This document shows, one piece after another, positions 25,795 to 34,232 of a DNA stretch of 46,423 bases. The DNA comes from Weizmannia acidilactici (GTDB lineage: Bacteria > Bacillota > Bacilli > Bacillales > Bacillaceae_C). Location: the NCBI RefSeq assembly GCF_008974185.1, contig NZ_BKZP01000027.1:1-46423 (forward strand), written 5' to 3'. Position 1 is the stretch's first letter. Each line of letters begins with the position of its first letter. A program made the translations under genes and the position numbers. The notes under the pieces were generated by a model. That model did no database searches and had not been told where the DNA came from. It saw only the letters and a list, made by a program, of their open reading frames with translations.

Positions 25795-28488
25795 ATGGCA
25801 GAAAAATACCAAACCCGCGAAGAACGCCGGAAACAAATGCAGGCAAATAAACATAAAAACAAAAAGAAAGGGAAACCGAGAAACAAAGTTTTAACGTTTA
25901 TCAAACGGCTGGTTCTTGTCTGTTTCCTTCTGGGGCTTGTCGGGCTGCTTGCAGGTGGCATTACGTTTGCGTACTATGCAAGCACTGCCCCGAAATTGAC
26001 AAAAAAACAACTGACCGATCCGGTCCCATCGGTTATAAAAGACAAGAATAACAAAACTGTTGCGGTTTTAGGTTCTCAAAACCGGAAGTATCTTGATTAC
26101 GACCATCTTCCGAAACTTGCGGAAAACGCAATCCTGTCAACGGAAGATGCGCGCTTTTACCAGCATCACGGTGTTGACCCTATCCGCATTGCCGGAGCCG
26201 TCGTCGCAAACTTCAAAAACGGTTTCGGCTCACAAGGCGCAAGTACATTGACACAGCAGGTTGTTTCCATGGCCCTTAATAACAAAAACGAAAAAACGAT
26301 AAAAAGGAAAGCCCAGGAAGCATGGCTCGCGATCCAGCTTGAAAGAAAATATACAAAGCATGAGATTCTCGAAATGTATATCAACAAAGTGTATATGTCG
26401 GACGGCATTTTCGGCTTTGAAACGGCTGCTGAACATTATTATGGCAAAAGCTTAAGCAAATTATCACTTCCGGAAATAGCCGTCCTTGCAGGAATGCCAC
26501 AAAGCCCGAATAATTACAACCCGTTTGACCATCCGGATCTGGCGAAAAAAAGGCGGGATATTGTCCTTTTCCTCATGTATCAACACGGAAAAATCACAAA
26601 AAAACAGATGAAACAGGCACAGGCAACACCGATTAAGACAGGCCTTGTGAGTGAAAAAGACAGGAGCTCGAATGCGAATAAATACCCTGCTTTTATGGAT
26701 GAAGTGATTGAGGAAGTCCAGAAACTTGGAAATTACAATGTTTATTCGGACGGGTTAACGATTTACACCACTTTAGATCCGAATGCGCAAAAATATACGG
26801 AGAAAATCTTAAATTCAAATTCCGTCATCAACTATCCGGACAATAAACTTCAGGCCGGCATTGCGCTGGTTGATACAGAAACCGGTGAAATTCGCGCACT
26901 CGGCGGCGGGCGCAATATGAAAGTGGAGCGTGGCTTCAACTATGCGGTGGACACGAAACGCTCTCCGGGGTCCACGATTAAGCCGATTTTGGATTACGGT
27001 CCTGCAATCGAATATTTAAAATGGTCGACCGCCCACCAGCTCAATGACGTGAAAACCACATATAGCGACGGCACGCCGATCAATGACTGGGACAACAAAT
27101 TTTTGGGCGCAATGTCCATGAGAAAGGCGCTTTATTTATCCCGGAATATCCCTGCTTTTGAAACATATAAGGAAGTCGGCGGGGAAAACGCGCTAAAATT
27201 TTCCAAAAAACTCGGCTTTAACTTCGGAAAAAACGCCCTGAACGAGTCCGCCTCTATCGGCGGGGGCCTGCAGGTTTCACCGTTGCAGATGGCCGCTGCA
27301 TATGCGGCTTTTGGGAATGAAGGGATTTACAACCAGCCGCATGCGGTTAGAAAAATTGTTTTGCGGGACGGCGTAACAGAAATTAAGCCGCATTACCAAG
27401 CGAAAATTGCCATGAGCGACTATACCGCTTATATGATTACAGATATGCTGAAAGATGTGCTGACAAAAGGCACGGGTATCACCGCAAATATCCCGGGGCT
27501 TCATGCCGCAGGTAAGACAGGTACGACAAACTTCAGTGATGAGGACTTGGCAAAATACGGAATATTAAGTTCCTCTGTCCAGGATGCCTGGTTTACCGGT
27601 TATACTACGAGATATTCACTGTCGGTATGGACCGGCTACGAAAGCGAAAACGGCAAGAAATACGGCATTACAAGACCATACCAAACGATTGCCCAGCAAA
27701 TCTACCGCCATTTAATGAGCTATGTTTCAGAGGGCAAGACAACGCCTGACTTTACAATGCCGAAGAGCGTGGTGAGAATTGGAAGCGAATTGTATATCCG
27801 CGGGCATGTGGATACAGCAATCGATAAAAAATCCGTAAAACTGGATTCGCCGTTAAATGTCCAGGCCTCATACGACGCTAACGGCAATAAAATTGTTGTG
27901 ACATGGGATTATGCGGATTCGGGCGCAACCTTTAAAGTTGCCGGGTCGGTTAATGGCAATGCACAATCCTTTGGCACGACAACAAGCAAGTCGCTGACCA
28001 TTTCCAATCCGGAACCGGGCGCAACCTATACTATTAATGTCACCGCCACTTTAAACGGCGTGACAAGCAAAGCGGCATCGGCAAGCGTAACAGTGCCGGG
28101 CAACAATTCCGATACGCAGGCCGGAAACGAAAATGGCCAGTCAAAGGGTTCTTCTTCGAATAACAGCTCGAACAGCTCAAACACAGACCAAAATTCAAAC
28201 AATAACAACGGGTCAGGATCCGATAACGGCACAAGCAGTGATAATACGAACGGCAATGGAAGCAGTTCAAGCAACGGTTCAAGCAGCAGTGATTATGACA
28301 ACAGTTCAGAAAACAACAATAACGGAAATGGCAATAATAGTAGCACCAATAGTGGATCCAGTTCAGAGAACGGTTCAAATAACGGCACTGAAGCGAACGG
28401 AGGTAGTTCGAACAACAACTCAAAAGGCAATTCGGGTAAAAGCCCAAAAACAAACAAAAACGTAATAAAAAACGGCGGTAGCGAATAA
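25795..28488 (+). CDS. ponA: Class A penicillin-binding protein 1 (glycosyltransferase/transpeptidase)
   Basis: The 897-residue bifunctional cell-wall enzyme has a Lys/Arg-rich cytoplasmic start, then one membrane helix (about 38-62, VCFLLGLVGLLAGGITFAYY). The GT51 domain follows with Glu117 in STEDARFYQHHG and QGASTLTQQVV. The transpeptidase has Ser393-x-x-Lys396 (SPGSTIKP), SRN and Lys574-Thr-Gly. A fibronectin-III-like domain covers about 690-768. The tail of about 127 residues is almost only Ser, Asn, Gly, Asp and Thr. GpsB, encoded at 16 kb, is the usual partner of its cytoplasmic end. The start at 25795 is preferred over 25786, which lies on the ribosome site. The frame opposite the tail is only a shadow. 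Confidence 0.97.
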   Translation: MAEKYQTREERRKQMQANKHKNKKKGKPRNKVLTFIKRLVLVCFLLGLVGLLAGGITFAYYASTAPKLTKKQLTDPVPSVIKDKNNKTVAVLGSQNRKYLDYDHLPKLAENAILSTEDARFYQHHGVDPIRIAGAVVANFKNGFGSQGASTLTQQVVSMALNNKNEKTIKRKAQEAWLAIQLERKYTKHEILEMYINKVYMSDGIFGFETAAEHYYGKSLSKLSLPEIAVLAGMPQSPNNYNPFDHPDLAKKRRDIVLFLMYQHGKITKKQMKQAQATPIKTGLVSEKDRSSNANKYPAFMDEVIEEVQKLGNYNVYSDGLTIYTTLDPNAQKYTEKILNSNSVINYPDNKLQAGIALVDTETGEIRALGGGRNMKVERGFNYAVDTKRSPGSTIKPILDYGPAIEYLKWSTAHQLNDVKTTYSDGTPINDWDNKFLGAMSMRKALYLSRNIPAFETYKEVGGENALKFSKKLGFNFGKNALNESASIGGGLQVSPLQMAAAYAAFGNEGIYNQPHAVRKIVLRDGVTEIKPHYQAKIAMSDYTAYMITDMLKDVLTKGTGITANIPGLHAAGKTGTTNFSDEDLAKYGILSSSVQDAWFTGYTTRYSLSVWTGYESENGKKYGITRPYQTIAQQIYRHLMSYVSEGKTTPDFTMPKSVVRIGSELYIRGHVDTAIDKKSVKLDSPLNVQASYDANGNKIVVTWDYADSGATFKVAGSVNGNAQSFGTTTSKSLTISNPEPGATYTINVTATLNGVTSKAASASVTVPGNNSDTQAGNENGQSKGSSSNNSSNSSNTDQNSNNNNGSGSDNGTSSDNTNGNGSSSSNGSSSSDYDNSSENNNNGNGNNSSTNSGSSSENGSNNGTEANGGSSNNNSKGNSGKSPKTNKNVIKNGGSE

Positions 28489-28537
28489 AAAGCAAAAAAA
28501 GCATGGAGACCCACAGTCTCCATGCTTTTTTTGCTTT
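28489..28537. terminator. Bidirectional terminator after ponA and ypoC
   Basis: AAAGCAAAAAAAGCATGGAGAC pairs perfectly with its inverse around CCACA, giving a stem of about 22 pairs with T7 on the plus side. The ypoC stop codon lies at its edge. Confidence 0.9.
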
Positions 28538-29043
28538 TATTTTTGCCATTTTACCTTCGCCTGTTTTCCCGCCCAATGTTTATGCTGCTCATCGATCAGT
28601 TCGGACAACTGGCAAAAAGAGGGGTAGGATCCCGGCCGGTTTAAAATAAAGCAGAGCCGTTCCCCGATATTGACCGGGACCGTTTCAAGACGCCCAAGCT
28701 CTTTATCCAGCCCCTTGAGCACAACAGGTTTCCGGTTGCTCCAAAATAAAATAGAAATAAAAACGGCAATGCCCTCAAGCATGCCCGTTTTTGTATGCTT
28801 CTCCCTCTGGCGGAACTGGCCTTCCAACATGCTTTTGACCCCTTTCCAATATTCCAGATATTGAGGAATGTACCGTTTTCCGTCCTGCCAAGGCGTTTCC
28901 GCATTTTGGGGCACAGAAGCATATATCAATTCATACGGGAAAAAGCCGCGATTTTCCAGGCTGTCCGCTCCGGGATCGATTTGCTGTTTTCTGCCGCTAA
29001 AAAATAAAGGGTGCATTAAACATTCCGGAACCGTGATTTCCAA
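28537..29043 (-). CDS. ypoC: YpoC family protein
   Basis: The product is 168 residues with the features of YpoC: FFPYELIYASVPQN near residue 35, WQDGKRYIPQYLEYWKGVKS, and the C-terminal HKHWAGKQAKVKW. The function is unknown. It has no signal peptide and no motif I can assign. The start is a TTG at 29043, two bases after the nth stop, because GGGAGGGG, which also encodes the end of nth, sits right in front. The overlap of ribosome site and nth stop argues for coupled translation. An ATG at 29088 would overlap nth by 43 bases. Confidence 0.8.
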   Translation of the reverse strand: MEITVPECLMHPLFFSGRKQQIDPGADSLENRGFFPYELIYASVPQNAETPWQDGKRYIPQYLEYWKGVKSMLEGQFRQREKHTKTGMLEGIAVFISILFWSNRKPVVLKGLDKELGRLETVPVNIGERLCFILNRPGSYPSFCQLSELIDEQHKHWAGKQAKVKWQK

Positions 29044-29045
29044 TT

Positions 29046-29699
29046 TCACCCCTCCCTTTTTTTCATACGTTTTTTTCCTTCCCTGCATAAATCCAAAAGT
29101 GGGCAGATTTCACACTGCGGATTTTGCGCTTTACAGTGGTAACGGCCGAAGAAAATCATCCGGTGGTGCGTGACCGACCATTCTTCTTTTGGCACTTTTT
29201 TCATCAGTGTTTGTTCGACTTCAAGCACACTATCTTTGTACCGGCAGAAACCGAGCCGTTTGCTTACCCTTTCCACATGGGTATCCACGGCAATCGCCGG
29301 TATGCCGAACGCAACGGACAAGACGACATTCGCCGTCTTTCTCCCTACACCGGGAAGCTTCATTAGTTCTTCGCGGGTTTTCGGCACTTCCCTGTTAAAT
29401 TCTTCGATCAGCATTCGGCACATCTTTTGGATATTTTTTGCCTTGTTGCGGAAGAGGCCGATCGACCGGATATCGTGCTGCAGTTCTTCTAAAGGAACAG
29501 CGAGGTAATCTTCCGGCACCATATATTTTTGGAATAAGATTTTTGTTACTTTATTGACGAGCGCATCCGTACACTGCGCGGATAAAGTGACAGCAATGAG
29601 CAGTTCAAAAGGGTTGGAATGGTTTAACTCGCAGTGGGCATCCGGAAACATCCTCCCCATTTCATCTAAACAATATCGGATTTGTTGTTTTGTCAGCAT
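29046..29699 (-). CDS. nth: Endonuclease III (DNA glycosylase/AP lyase)
   Basis: The product is 217 residues. The helix-hairpin-helix LMKLPGVGRKTANVVLSVAF contains the catalytic Lys, and VDTHVERVSKRLGF the catalytic Asp. The C-terminal [4Fe-4S] loop has C-x6-C-x2-C-x5-C in CKAQNPQCEICPLLDLC. The enzyme removes oxidised pyrimidines and nicks the abasic site. I chose the start at 29699, because TAGGAG is 8 bases upstream, over the ATG two codons earlier. nth-ypoC forms a unit. In B. subtilis dnaD is upstream in the same run. Here a repeat-bearing gap of about 270 bases intervenes. Confidence 0.97.
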   Translation of the reverse strand: MLTKQQIRYCLDEMGRMFPDAHCELNHSNPFELLIAVTLSAQCTDALVNKVTKILFQKYMVPEDYLAVPLEELQHDIRSIGLFRNKAKNIQKMCRMLIEEFNREVPKTREELMKLPGVGRKTANVVLSVAFGIPAIAVDTHVERVSKRLGFCRYKDSVLEVEQTLMKKVPKEEWSVTHHRMIFFGRYHCKAQNPQCEICPLLDLCREGKKRMKKREG

Positions 29700-29774
29700 G
29701 ATCATAACTCCTAAAGCAATTAAGTTAACATAATAAAATTATTGTAAACTTATTTATTCAACCATCGGTAAACC

Positions 29775-29950
29775 CGGCGGGAACATTCTCCTGGGGCTTG
29801 GCAAAGCGCTTCCGCCTTTCTTTATTGTCCAGCTGCGGCGTTATCGGCTATCGGATTTTCCGGCCTCTTCCCTGAGATAAGCGGGCATCGGCTCCTTCGC
29901 CTTGTTTCCTTTATCACCAGCCTGAGGCCAAATCAAATCCGTACGCGATG
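29775..29950 (-). repeat. Interspersed Bacillaceae intergenic repeat, copy 2
   Basis: On the minus strand the gap between dnaD and nth reads GTGATAAAGGAAAC, GAGCCGATG, GATAGCCGATAACG, GCAGCTGGACAATAAAG and AAAGGCGGAAGCGC in that order, matching copy 1 at 22595-22805. The remaining bases have diverged. No ORF with a ribosome site is seen in the gap. Confidence 0.6.
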
Positions 29951-29972
29951 AATAAACATCCTCCGCTTTTTT

Positions 29973-30677
29973 TCATTGCTCGAGCCAGTTATAAAACGGA
30001 ACTGGATTTGATGTTTTCGGTTTTTCAGCGGCCGGTTTGGATGGTTTACGAAAATTTCTCGCATATTCGCGCGCTTCTTCCACAGTAAGGATACGATTCT
30101 TTTTCCATTCAAACAGGATGCGGTCTATGTAGCGGAAATTCAATTTGCCGGAGATGACAGCTTCACGGAGGGCGGCTTTAATCAATTCGGGGGACTGTCC
30201 GTCCTGGTCGATCCACATTGCCAATGTTTCGCATTCCAGCGGGGAAAGCGGCCTGCCGAACTCCTGTTCAAACGTTGTGTATAAATCGGTTTCTTCGTTT
30301 AAGCTTTTTTCGAGTTCATCCTGTTTTTTCTCATAGACAAATTCATCCGCCAACTTGGCCCATAATGGCTTAATGGAATATTTTTCATAAAGGATACCGC
30401 CCTCGCCATGCCCTTCTTCAATGGATAAAAACTGATGCTGGATCAGCCGCCGCAAGATGGATACACACATGCTTTCCGGAATCGTCATCCGGTTTGCCAA
30501 ATCTTCGGGCGTCGGGAATGAATTTCCTTCTTTTAAAAAAGAATAAACTTGCAGCAAAAGCACAAGTTCCGTTTCATCCAGGCCGAGCTGTTTATATTTT
30601 TTCAACAAAAGCTGGGGGACCGACAAAACCCCTTCTTCCCACCAAGCCAGTAAAATCTCTTTATCCATATTGGACAC
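29973..30677 (-). CDS. dnaD: Primosomal DNA-remodelling protein DnaD
   Basis: The product is 234 residues. The N-terminal winged-helix DDBH1 (1-95), with SVPQLLLKKYKQLGLDETEL, serves oligomerisation. The C-terminal DDBH2 (about 130-200), with FEQEFGRPLSPLECETLAMW, ALREAVISGKLNFRYID and the YxxxIxxxW-like ILFEWKK, binds single strands. A basic, Pro-rich tail closes it. DnaD loads the replicative helicase with DnaB and DnaI at oriC and at stalled forks. The start ATG follows GAGGTGTCC, with a TATACT box upstream. asnS upstream and nth downstream agree with B. subtilis order. Confidence 0.96.
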   Translation of the reverse strand: MSNMDKEILLAWWEEGVLSVPQLLLKKYKQLGLDETELVLLLQVYSFLKEGNSFPTPEDLANRMTIPESMCVSILRRLIQHQFLSIEEGHGEGGILYEKYSIKPLWAKLADEFVYEKKQDELEKSLNEETDLYTTFEQEFGRPLSPLECETLAMWIDQDGQSPELIKAALREAVISGKLNFRYIDRILFEWKKNRILTVEEAREYARNFRKPSKPAAEKPKTSNPVPFYNWLEQ

Positions 30678-30750
30678 CTCATGTATAAGTATAGCAGTTT
30701 AAAGGCCGCAAAGGAATGGAAAAACCATTCCGGTTGCTGCGCTAAAAGAG

Positions 30751-30786
30751 AAAAACGGCTGCACAAAAAAACTGCAGCCGTTTTTC
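30751..30786 (-). terminator. asnS terminator
   Basis: AAAAACGGCTGCA and TGCAGCCGTTTTT form a 13-pair stem 5 bases behind the asnS stop, with T5 in the 3' arm on the minus strand. Confidence 0.85.
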
Positions 30787-30790
30787 CATA

Positions 30791-32083
30791 TTAAGGATAG
30801 ATACGGTTCAAAAGCCTTGGGAACGGAATTGTTTCGCGCACGTGATCGACACCTGCAATCCAGGCAACCGTCCGTTCCAGCCCGAGCCCGAAACCCGAAT
30901 GCGGGACGGAACCGTACTTTCTTAAATCGAGGTACCACTTATAAGCATCTTCGGAAAGGTTAAATTCCTTGATCCGCTTGAGCAGCAAATCGTAATCATT
31001 GATACGTTCGCTGCCGCCGATAATTTCCCCGTACCCTTCCGGCGCGATCAAATCCGCGCACAACACGGTTTCCGGCCGGTTAGGATCCGGTTGCATATAA
31101 AACGGTTTAATCGCCGTAGGGTAATGAGTAATAAATACAGGCTTGTCAAAGCTTTCGGCAATCGCCGTTTCATGCGGCGCTCCGAAATCTTCGCCCCACT
31201 GGATATCATCGAACCCTTTTTCGTGGAGCAACTGAATGGCATCATCATAAGTGATCCGCGGGAAAGGCACTGTTACTTTTTCTAGCATAGATGTATCGCG
31301 CTCAAGCCGTTTGAGTTCCAAGCCGCAGTTCTTCATAACAGACTGGACGATATGGGAAACGTACTGTTCCTGTACTTTCAGGCTGTCTTCATGTTCATAA
31401 AACGCCATCTCCGGCTCTATCATCCAAAACTCGATCAAATGGCGGCGCGTTTTCGATTTTTCGGCACGGAACGTCGGGCCGAACGAAAAGACTTTCCCGA
31501 ACGCCATTGCCGCAGCTTCCATATAGAGCTGGCCGCTTTGGGAAAGATAGGCGTCTTCATCAAAATATTTTGTGTGGAACAGTTCCGTTGTCCCTTCCGG
31601 CGCGCTCCCCGTCAAAATCGGCGGATCGATTTTCGTAAACCCATTCTCATTGAAAAATTCGTAAGTCGCCCGGATGATTTCATTCCGGATTTTCATGACT
31701 GCATGCTGGCGGCGCGAACGGAGCCACAAATGCCTGTGGTCCATCAAAAACTCGGTTCCGTGTTCTTTTGGCGTAATCGGGTAATCAACGGCTTCATGGA
31801 TGACCTGGATGCCGGATACCTGCAATTCATAGCCAAAAGGGGAACGGGCGTCTTCCCGGACCGTACCTGTTACATAAAAAGACGTTTCCTGACTCATTGA
31901 TTTTGCCGTATGGAATATGTCTTCTTCCACTTCGTTTTTCACAACGACCCCCTGGATAAAACCTGTCCCGTCGCGCAGCTGCAGAAAGACGATTTTTCCG
32001 CTCGAACGCTTATTGTTCAGCCAAACGCCGATCGTCACCTCCTCCCCAATATGATGGTGTACTTCTGCAATTGTGATTTTCAC
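30791..32083 (-). CDS. asnS: Asparagine-tRNA ligase
   Basis: This 430-residue class IIb aminoacyl-tRNA synthetase has an OB-fold anticodon-binding domain (1-105, with [14 protein letters not shown]). The catalytic core has motif 2 ([20 protein letters not shown]) and motif 3 ([15 protein letters not shown]). It charges tRNA-Asn in the cytosol. The start is a GTG at 32083 with GGAGGG upstream, giving the same 430 residues as in B. subtilis. An ATG 19 codons earlier has no ribosome site and would add an unrelated stretch. It follows aspB on the same strand after 114 bases that contain an inverted repeat and a possible internal promoter. No T-box motif was found. Confidence 0.97.
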   Translation of the reverse strand: MKITIAEVHHHIGEEVTIGVWLNNKRSSGKIVFLQLRDGTGFIQGVVVKNEVEEDIFHTAKSMSQETSFYVTGTVREDARSPFGYELQVSGIQVIHEAVDYPITPKEHGTEFLMDHRHLWLRSRRQHAVMKIRNEIIRATYEFFNENGFTKIDPPILTGSAPEGTTELFHTKYFDEDAYLSQSGQLYMEAAAMAFGKVFSFGPTFRAEKSKTRRHLIEFWMIEPEMAFYEHEDSLKVQEQYVSHIVQSVMKNCGLELKRLERDTSMLEKVTVPFPRITYDDAIQLLHEKGFDDIQWGEDFGAPHETAIAESFDKPVFITHYPTAIKPFYMQPDPNRPETVLCADLIAPEGYGEIIGGSERINDYDLLLKRIKEFNLSEDAYKWYLDLRKYGSVPHSGFGLGLERTVAWIAGVDHVRETIPFPRLLNRIYP

Positions 32084-32117
32084 GGTATTTCCCTCCAAAA
32101 AAGAAAAAACATTCGTT

Positions 32118-32181
32118 CCTTTTTCCGGCCTGTTCAACATATGTAACGGAATCCATTATACTAAAACGGGCCGGAAAAAGG
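32118..32181 (-). repeat. Long-range inverted repeat in the aspB-asnS gap
   Basis: CCTTTTTCCGGCC (32181-32169 on the minus strand) is matched by GGCCGGAAAAAGG (32130-32118), a perfect 13-base pair of arms 38 bases apart. A TATAAT lies between (32160-32155). T-rich sequence follows the second arm. It may be an aspB terminator, or a structure limiting read-through into asnS. Confidence 0.6.
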
Positions 32182-32197
32182 AAACAGGTTAAAAAAA

Positions 32198-33385
32198 TCA
32201 AGATTTTTTATGCGTTTCAATGAAGTTTGCAATCCGTTTCAGCGCTTCCTGCAAATTTTCTAATGAAGTCGCATACGAAAGGCGGATATTGTCTTCCGCA
32301 CCGAAACCGGAACCCGGCACGACCGCGACGCGTGCTTCTTCAAGCAAAGCGGCGGCAAAGGCGTCAACCGTGTCGTATCCTGTCATTTTTGCGGCTTTTT
32401 TCACATTCGGGAATAAGTAGAAAGCACCCTGTGGTTTAATGCATGTCACCCCGTCAATTTGTACGAGCTGGTCGAAAACCGCATTTAACCGCGATTCGAA
32501 CGCCTGCCGCATTTCCTCAACCGGCGCCTGATCACCCGTATAAGCCGCCAATGCCCCATACTGGGAAGGCGTTGTCGGATTGGAAGTGGAATGGCTGGCG
32601 AGATCAGTCATCTCTTTAATGATTTCCGCATTTCCGGCCGCATAGCCGATCCGCCATCCTGTCATCGAATGGGATTTCGAGACGCCATTAATGATCACGG
32701 TTTGCGCTTTTAGTTCAGGTGATATTTCGGCAATCGACACATGTTTACTGCCACCGTACACCAACTTTTCATAAATTTCATCGGAAATTATTAAAATTCC
32801 GTGCTCAAGGCAGACATCACCAAGTTTTTCCAGTTCTTCCCGTGTATAAATCATGCCGGTCGGATTACTCGGTGAATTCAAAATAAACGCTTTTGTGCGC
32901 GGCGTAATCGCTTCTTTTAACTGCTCCGGGGTGATTTTAAATTCGTTTTCTTCTTTCCCGTCCACAAAGACCGGTTTGCCTTCCGCAAGTTTCACCTGTT
33001 CCGGGTAGCTGACCCAGTACGGTGCCGGGATGATCACTTCATCGCCTTCGTTTAATAGGACTTGGAACAGCGTATAAAGCGCGTGCTTTGCCCCGCTCGT
33101 AATGATGATTTCATTCGGTTTAAAGACAAGCCCCTGGTCTTTTTGGAACTTTTCGATGACAGCCTGCTTGAGTGGAGCCATCCCGCCGGCCGGGGTGTAT
33201 TTCGTCTGACCGTCCAACATCGATTGGTAAGCGGCTTCGATGATTTCCTTCGGGGTATTAAAATCCGGTTCACCTGCGCCAAGGCCGATGACATCGATAC
33301 CTTCCGCTTTCATTGCTTTCGCTTTTGCCGTAATCGCCAATGTCGACGATGGTGTTAATGCACTGACCCGTGTTGCCAATTCCAT
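32198..33385 (-). CDS. aspB: Aspartate aminotransferase (class I PLP enzyme)
   Basis: The product is 395 residues. The PLP-binding Lys is in NGVSKSHSMTGWRIGY (about 235). Other marks are LGAGEPDFNTP near the start, YWVSYPEQVKLA, ILNSPSNPTGMIY and the C-terminal VVPGSGFGAEDNIRLSYA with the substrate-binding Arg. It interconverts aspartate and 2-oxoglutarate with oxaloacetate and glutamate, feeding aspartate to asparagine, lysine and pantothenate synthesis next door. I chose the ATG at 33385 because GGAGAG is 9 bases upstream, and one three codons earlier overlaps this site. It is followed by asnS. Confidence 0.96.
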   Translation of the reverse strand: MELATRVSALTPSSTLAITAKAKAMKAEGIDVIGLGAGEPDFNTPKEIIEAAYQSMLDGQTKYTPAGGMAPLKQAVIEKFQKDQGLVFKPNEIIITSGAKHALYTLFQVLLNEGDEVIIPAPYWVSYPEQVKLAEGKPVFVDGKEENEFKITPEQLKEAITPRTKAFILNSPSNPTGMIYTREELEKLGDVCLEHGILIISDEIYEKLVYGGSKHVSIAEISPELKAQTVIINGVSKSHSMTGWRIGYAAGNAEIIKEMTDLASHSTSNPTTPSQYGALAAYTGDQAPVEEMRQAFESRLNAVFDQLVQIDGVTCIKPQGAFYLFPNVKKAAKMTGYDTVDAFAAALLEEARVAVVPGSGFGAEDNIRLSYATSLENLQEALKRIANFIETHKKS

Positions 33386-33407
33386 TCCATTCATCTCTCC
33401 AATCTTG

Positions 33408-33860
33408 TCAATGGGATTTTTTTAAGAAAGGAACCTCATAATAACTAAGGTTGTTTCCTTTTATATAAGCAACTTCCCAAATGGGAACTTGGCTGTCCAT
33501 GCCGAGGCGCACGGATAAAATTTTATCCGGCTGTTTGTTTTGCCTTACCTGATTGACTGCATCCTGTTTTGATATCCCGCTATTCCAGTTTAACACTACA
33601 ATGCGTTTCGGATGTTTTTCGGGGATCCAAACTGCCTTTTTGGCGCCGCCTTTTCCTTTCCCGACGACAACATAATAGGTGGCATTCCCGTTATAAAGGT
33701 AAAATTGGTCGACTGACCGGATGCCAGCTTCCGTTTTTGCAAGCGACTGCGCTTTTTTGTAAGCATCGTTATACGGTTTCCTTGCCCCCCAATAGGTTTG
33801 CGCCGCGAATCCCACGATGACGGCAATAAATATGCCGATAATGATCAATGCTTTTTTCAT
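33408..33860 (-). CDS. ypmB: YpmB, membrane-anchored PepSY/DUF5590 protein
   Basis: The product is 150 residues. An N-terminal signal-anchor (about 1-20, KKALIIIGIFIAVIVGFAAQ) is followed by an extracytoplasmic part with two PepSY-like repeats, with AQSLAKTEAGIRSVDQFYLY and DAVNQVRQNKQPDKILSVRL. The family function is unknown. It may modulate cell-wall enzymes, since PepSY folds often act as inhibitors. The gene lies between ypmA and aspB in the conserved order. Its stop is about 20 bases ahead of the aspB start, so the two are probably cotranscribed. Confidence 0.9.
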   Translation of the reverse strand: MKKALIIIGIFIAVIVGFAAQTYWGARKPYNDAYKKAQSLAKTEAGIRSVDQFYLYNGNATYYVVVGKGKGGAKKAVWIPEKHPKRIVVLNWNSGISKQDAVNQVRQNKQPDKILSVRLGMDSQVPIWEVAYIKGNNLSYYEVPFLKKSH

Positions 33861-33882
33861 CCATAACCCTCATTTTCCAATC

Positions 33883-34053
33883 TTACGTACGGTAAATCGT
33901 AAATTTCGCCATGCTTGGGTCTTCCGTGTCCAACGCAAGCCCAAACATCAAATTTTCATGCTTTAATACCCTGTTTAGCACATCAACGATTTTATACAGG
34001 TCCGGCTGATGCTTGATTTTCACGCTTGAAAGCACTTCAATTTTGCCTTCCAT
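33883..34053 (-). CDS. ypmA: YpmA, DUF4264 small protein
   Basis: The product is 56 residues, MEGKIEVLSSVKIKHQPDLY, then KIVDVLNRVLKHENLMFGLA, ending FTIYRT. It is the right size and sequence for B. subtilis YpmA (DUF4264). The function is not known. A GGGTGG site precedes the ATG. The stop is 22 bases before the ypmB start, so ypmA-ypmB-aspB form a unit. A TATAAT lies upstream in the AT-rich gap to dinG. Confidence 0.88.
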   Translation of the reverse strand: MEGKIEVLSSVKIKHQPDLYKIVDVLNRVLKHENLMFGLALDTEDPSMAKFTIYRT

Positions 34054-34232
34054 CGAGACCACCCTTTATAAGCAGATATTGTAACTCATATCACGCCCCG
34101 CACAGGCTATAATATGATCACTGAATCATTTCCTTCATCATTATAGCAGCAAAAAATGAATGAAAAAATGATGAATTCAATAATTTTTTCTGGTCCACCT
34201 TTTTTGTGCTGCTTTTCGGCAGCGCAATTTTT

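Noticed and set aside
28040-28576. 178-codon minus-strand frame rich in Cys, Tyr and Arg opposite the ponA tail
   Set aside because: It results from the repetitive Ser/Asn/Gly codons of the tail read backwards, and it crosses a terminator.
32040-32200. T-box leader for asnS
   Set aside because: No AGGGTGGNACCGCG-like T-box sequence and no specifier-loop structure could be found in the 114-base gap.
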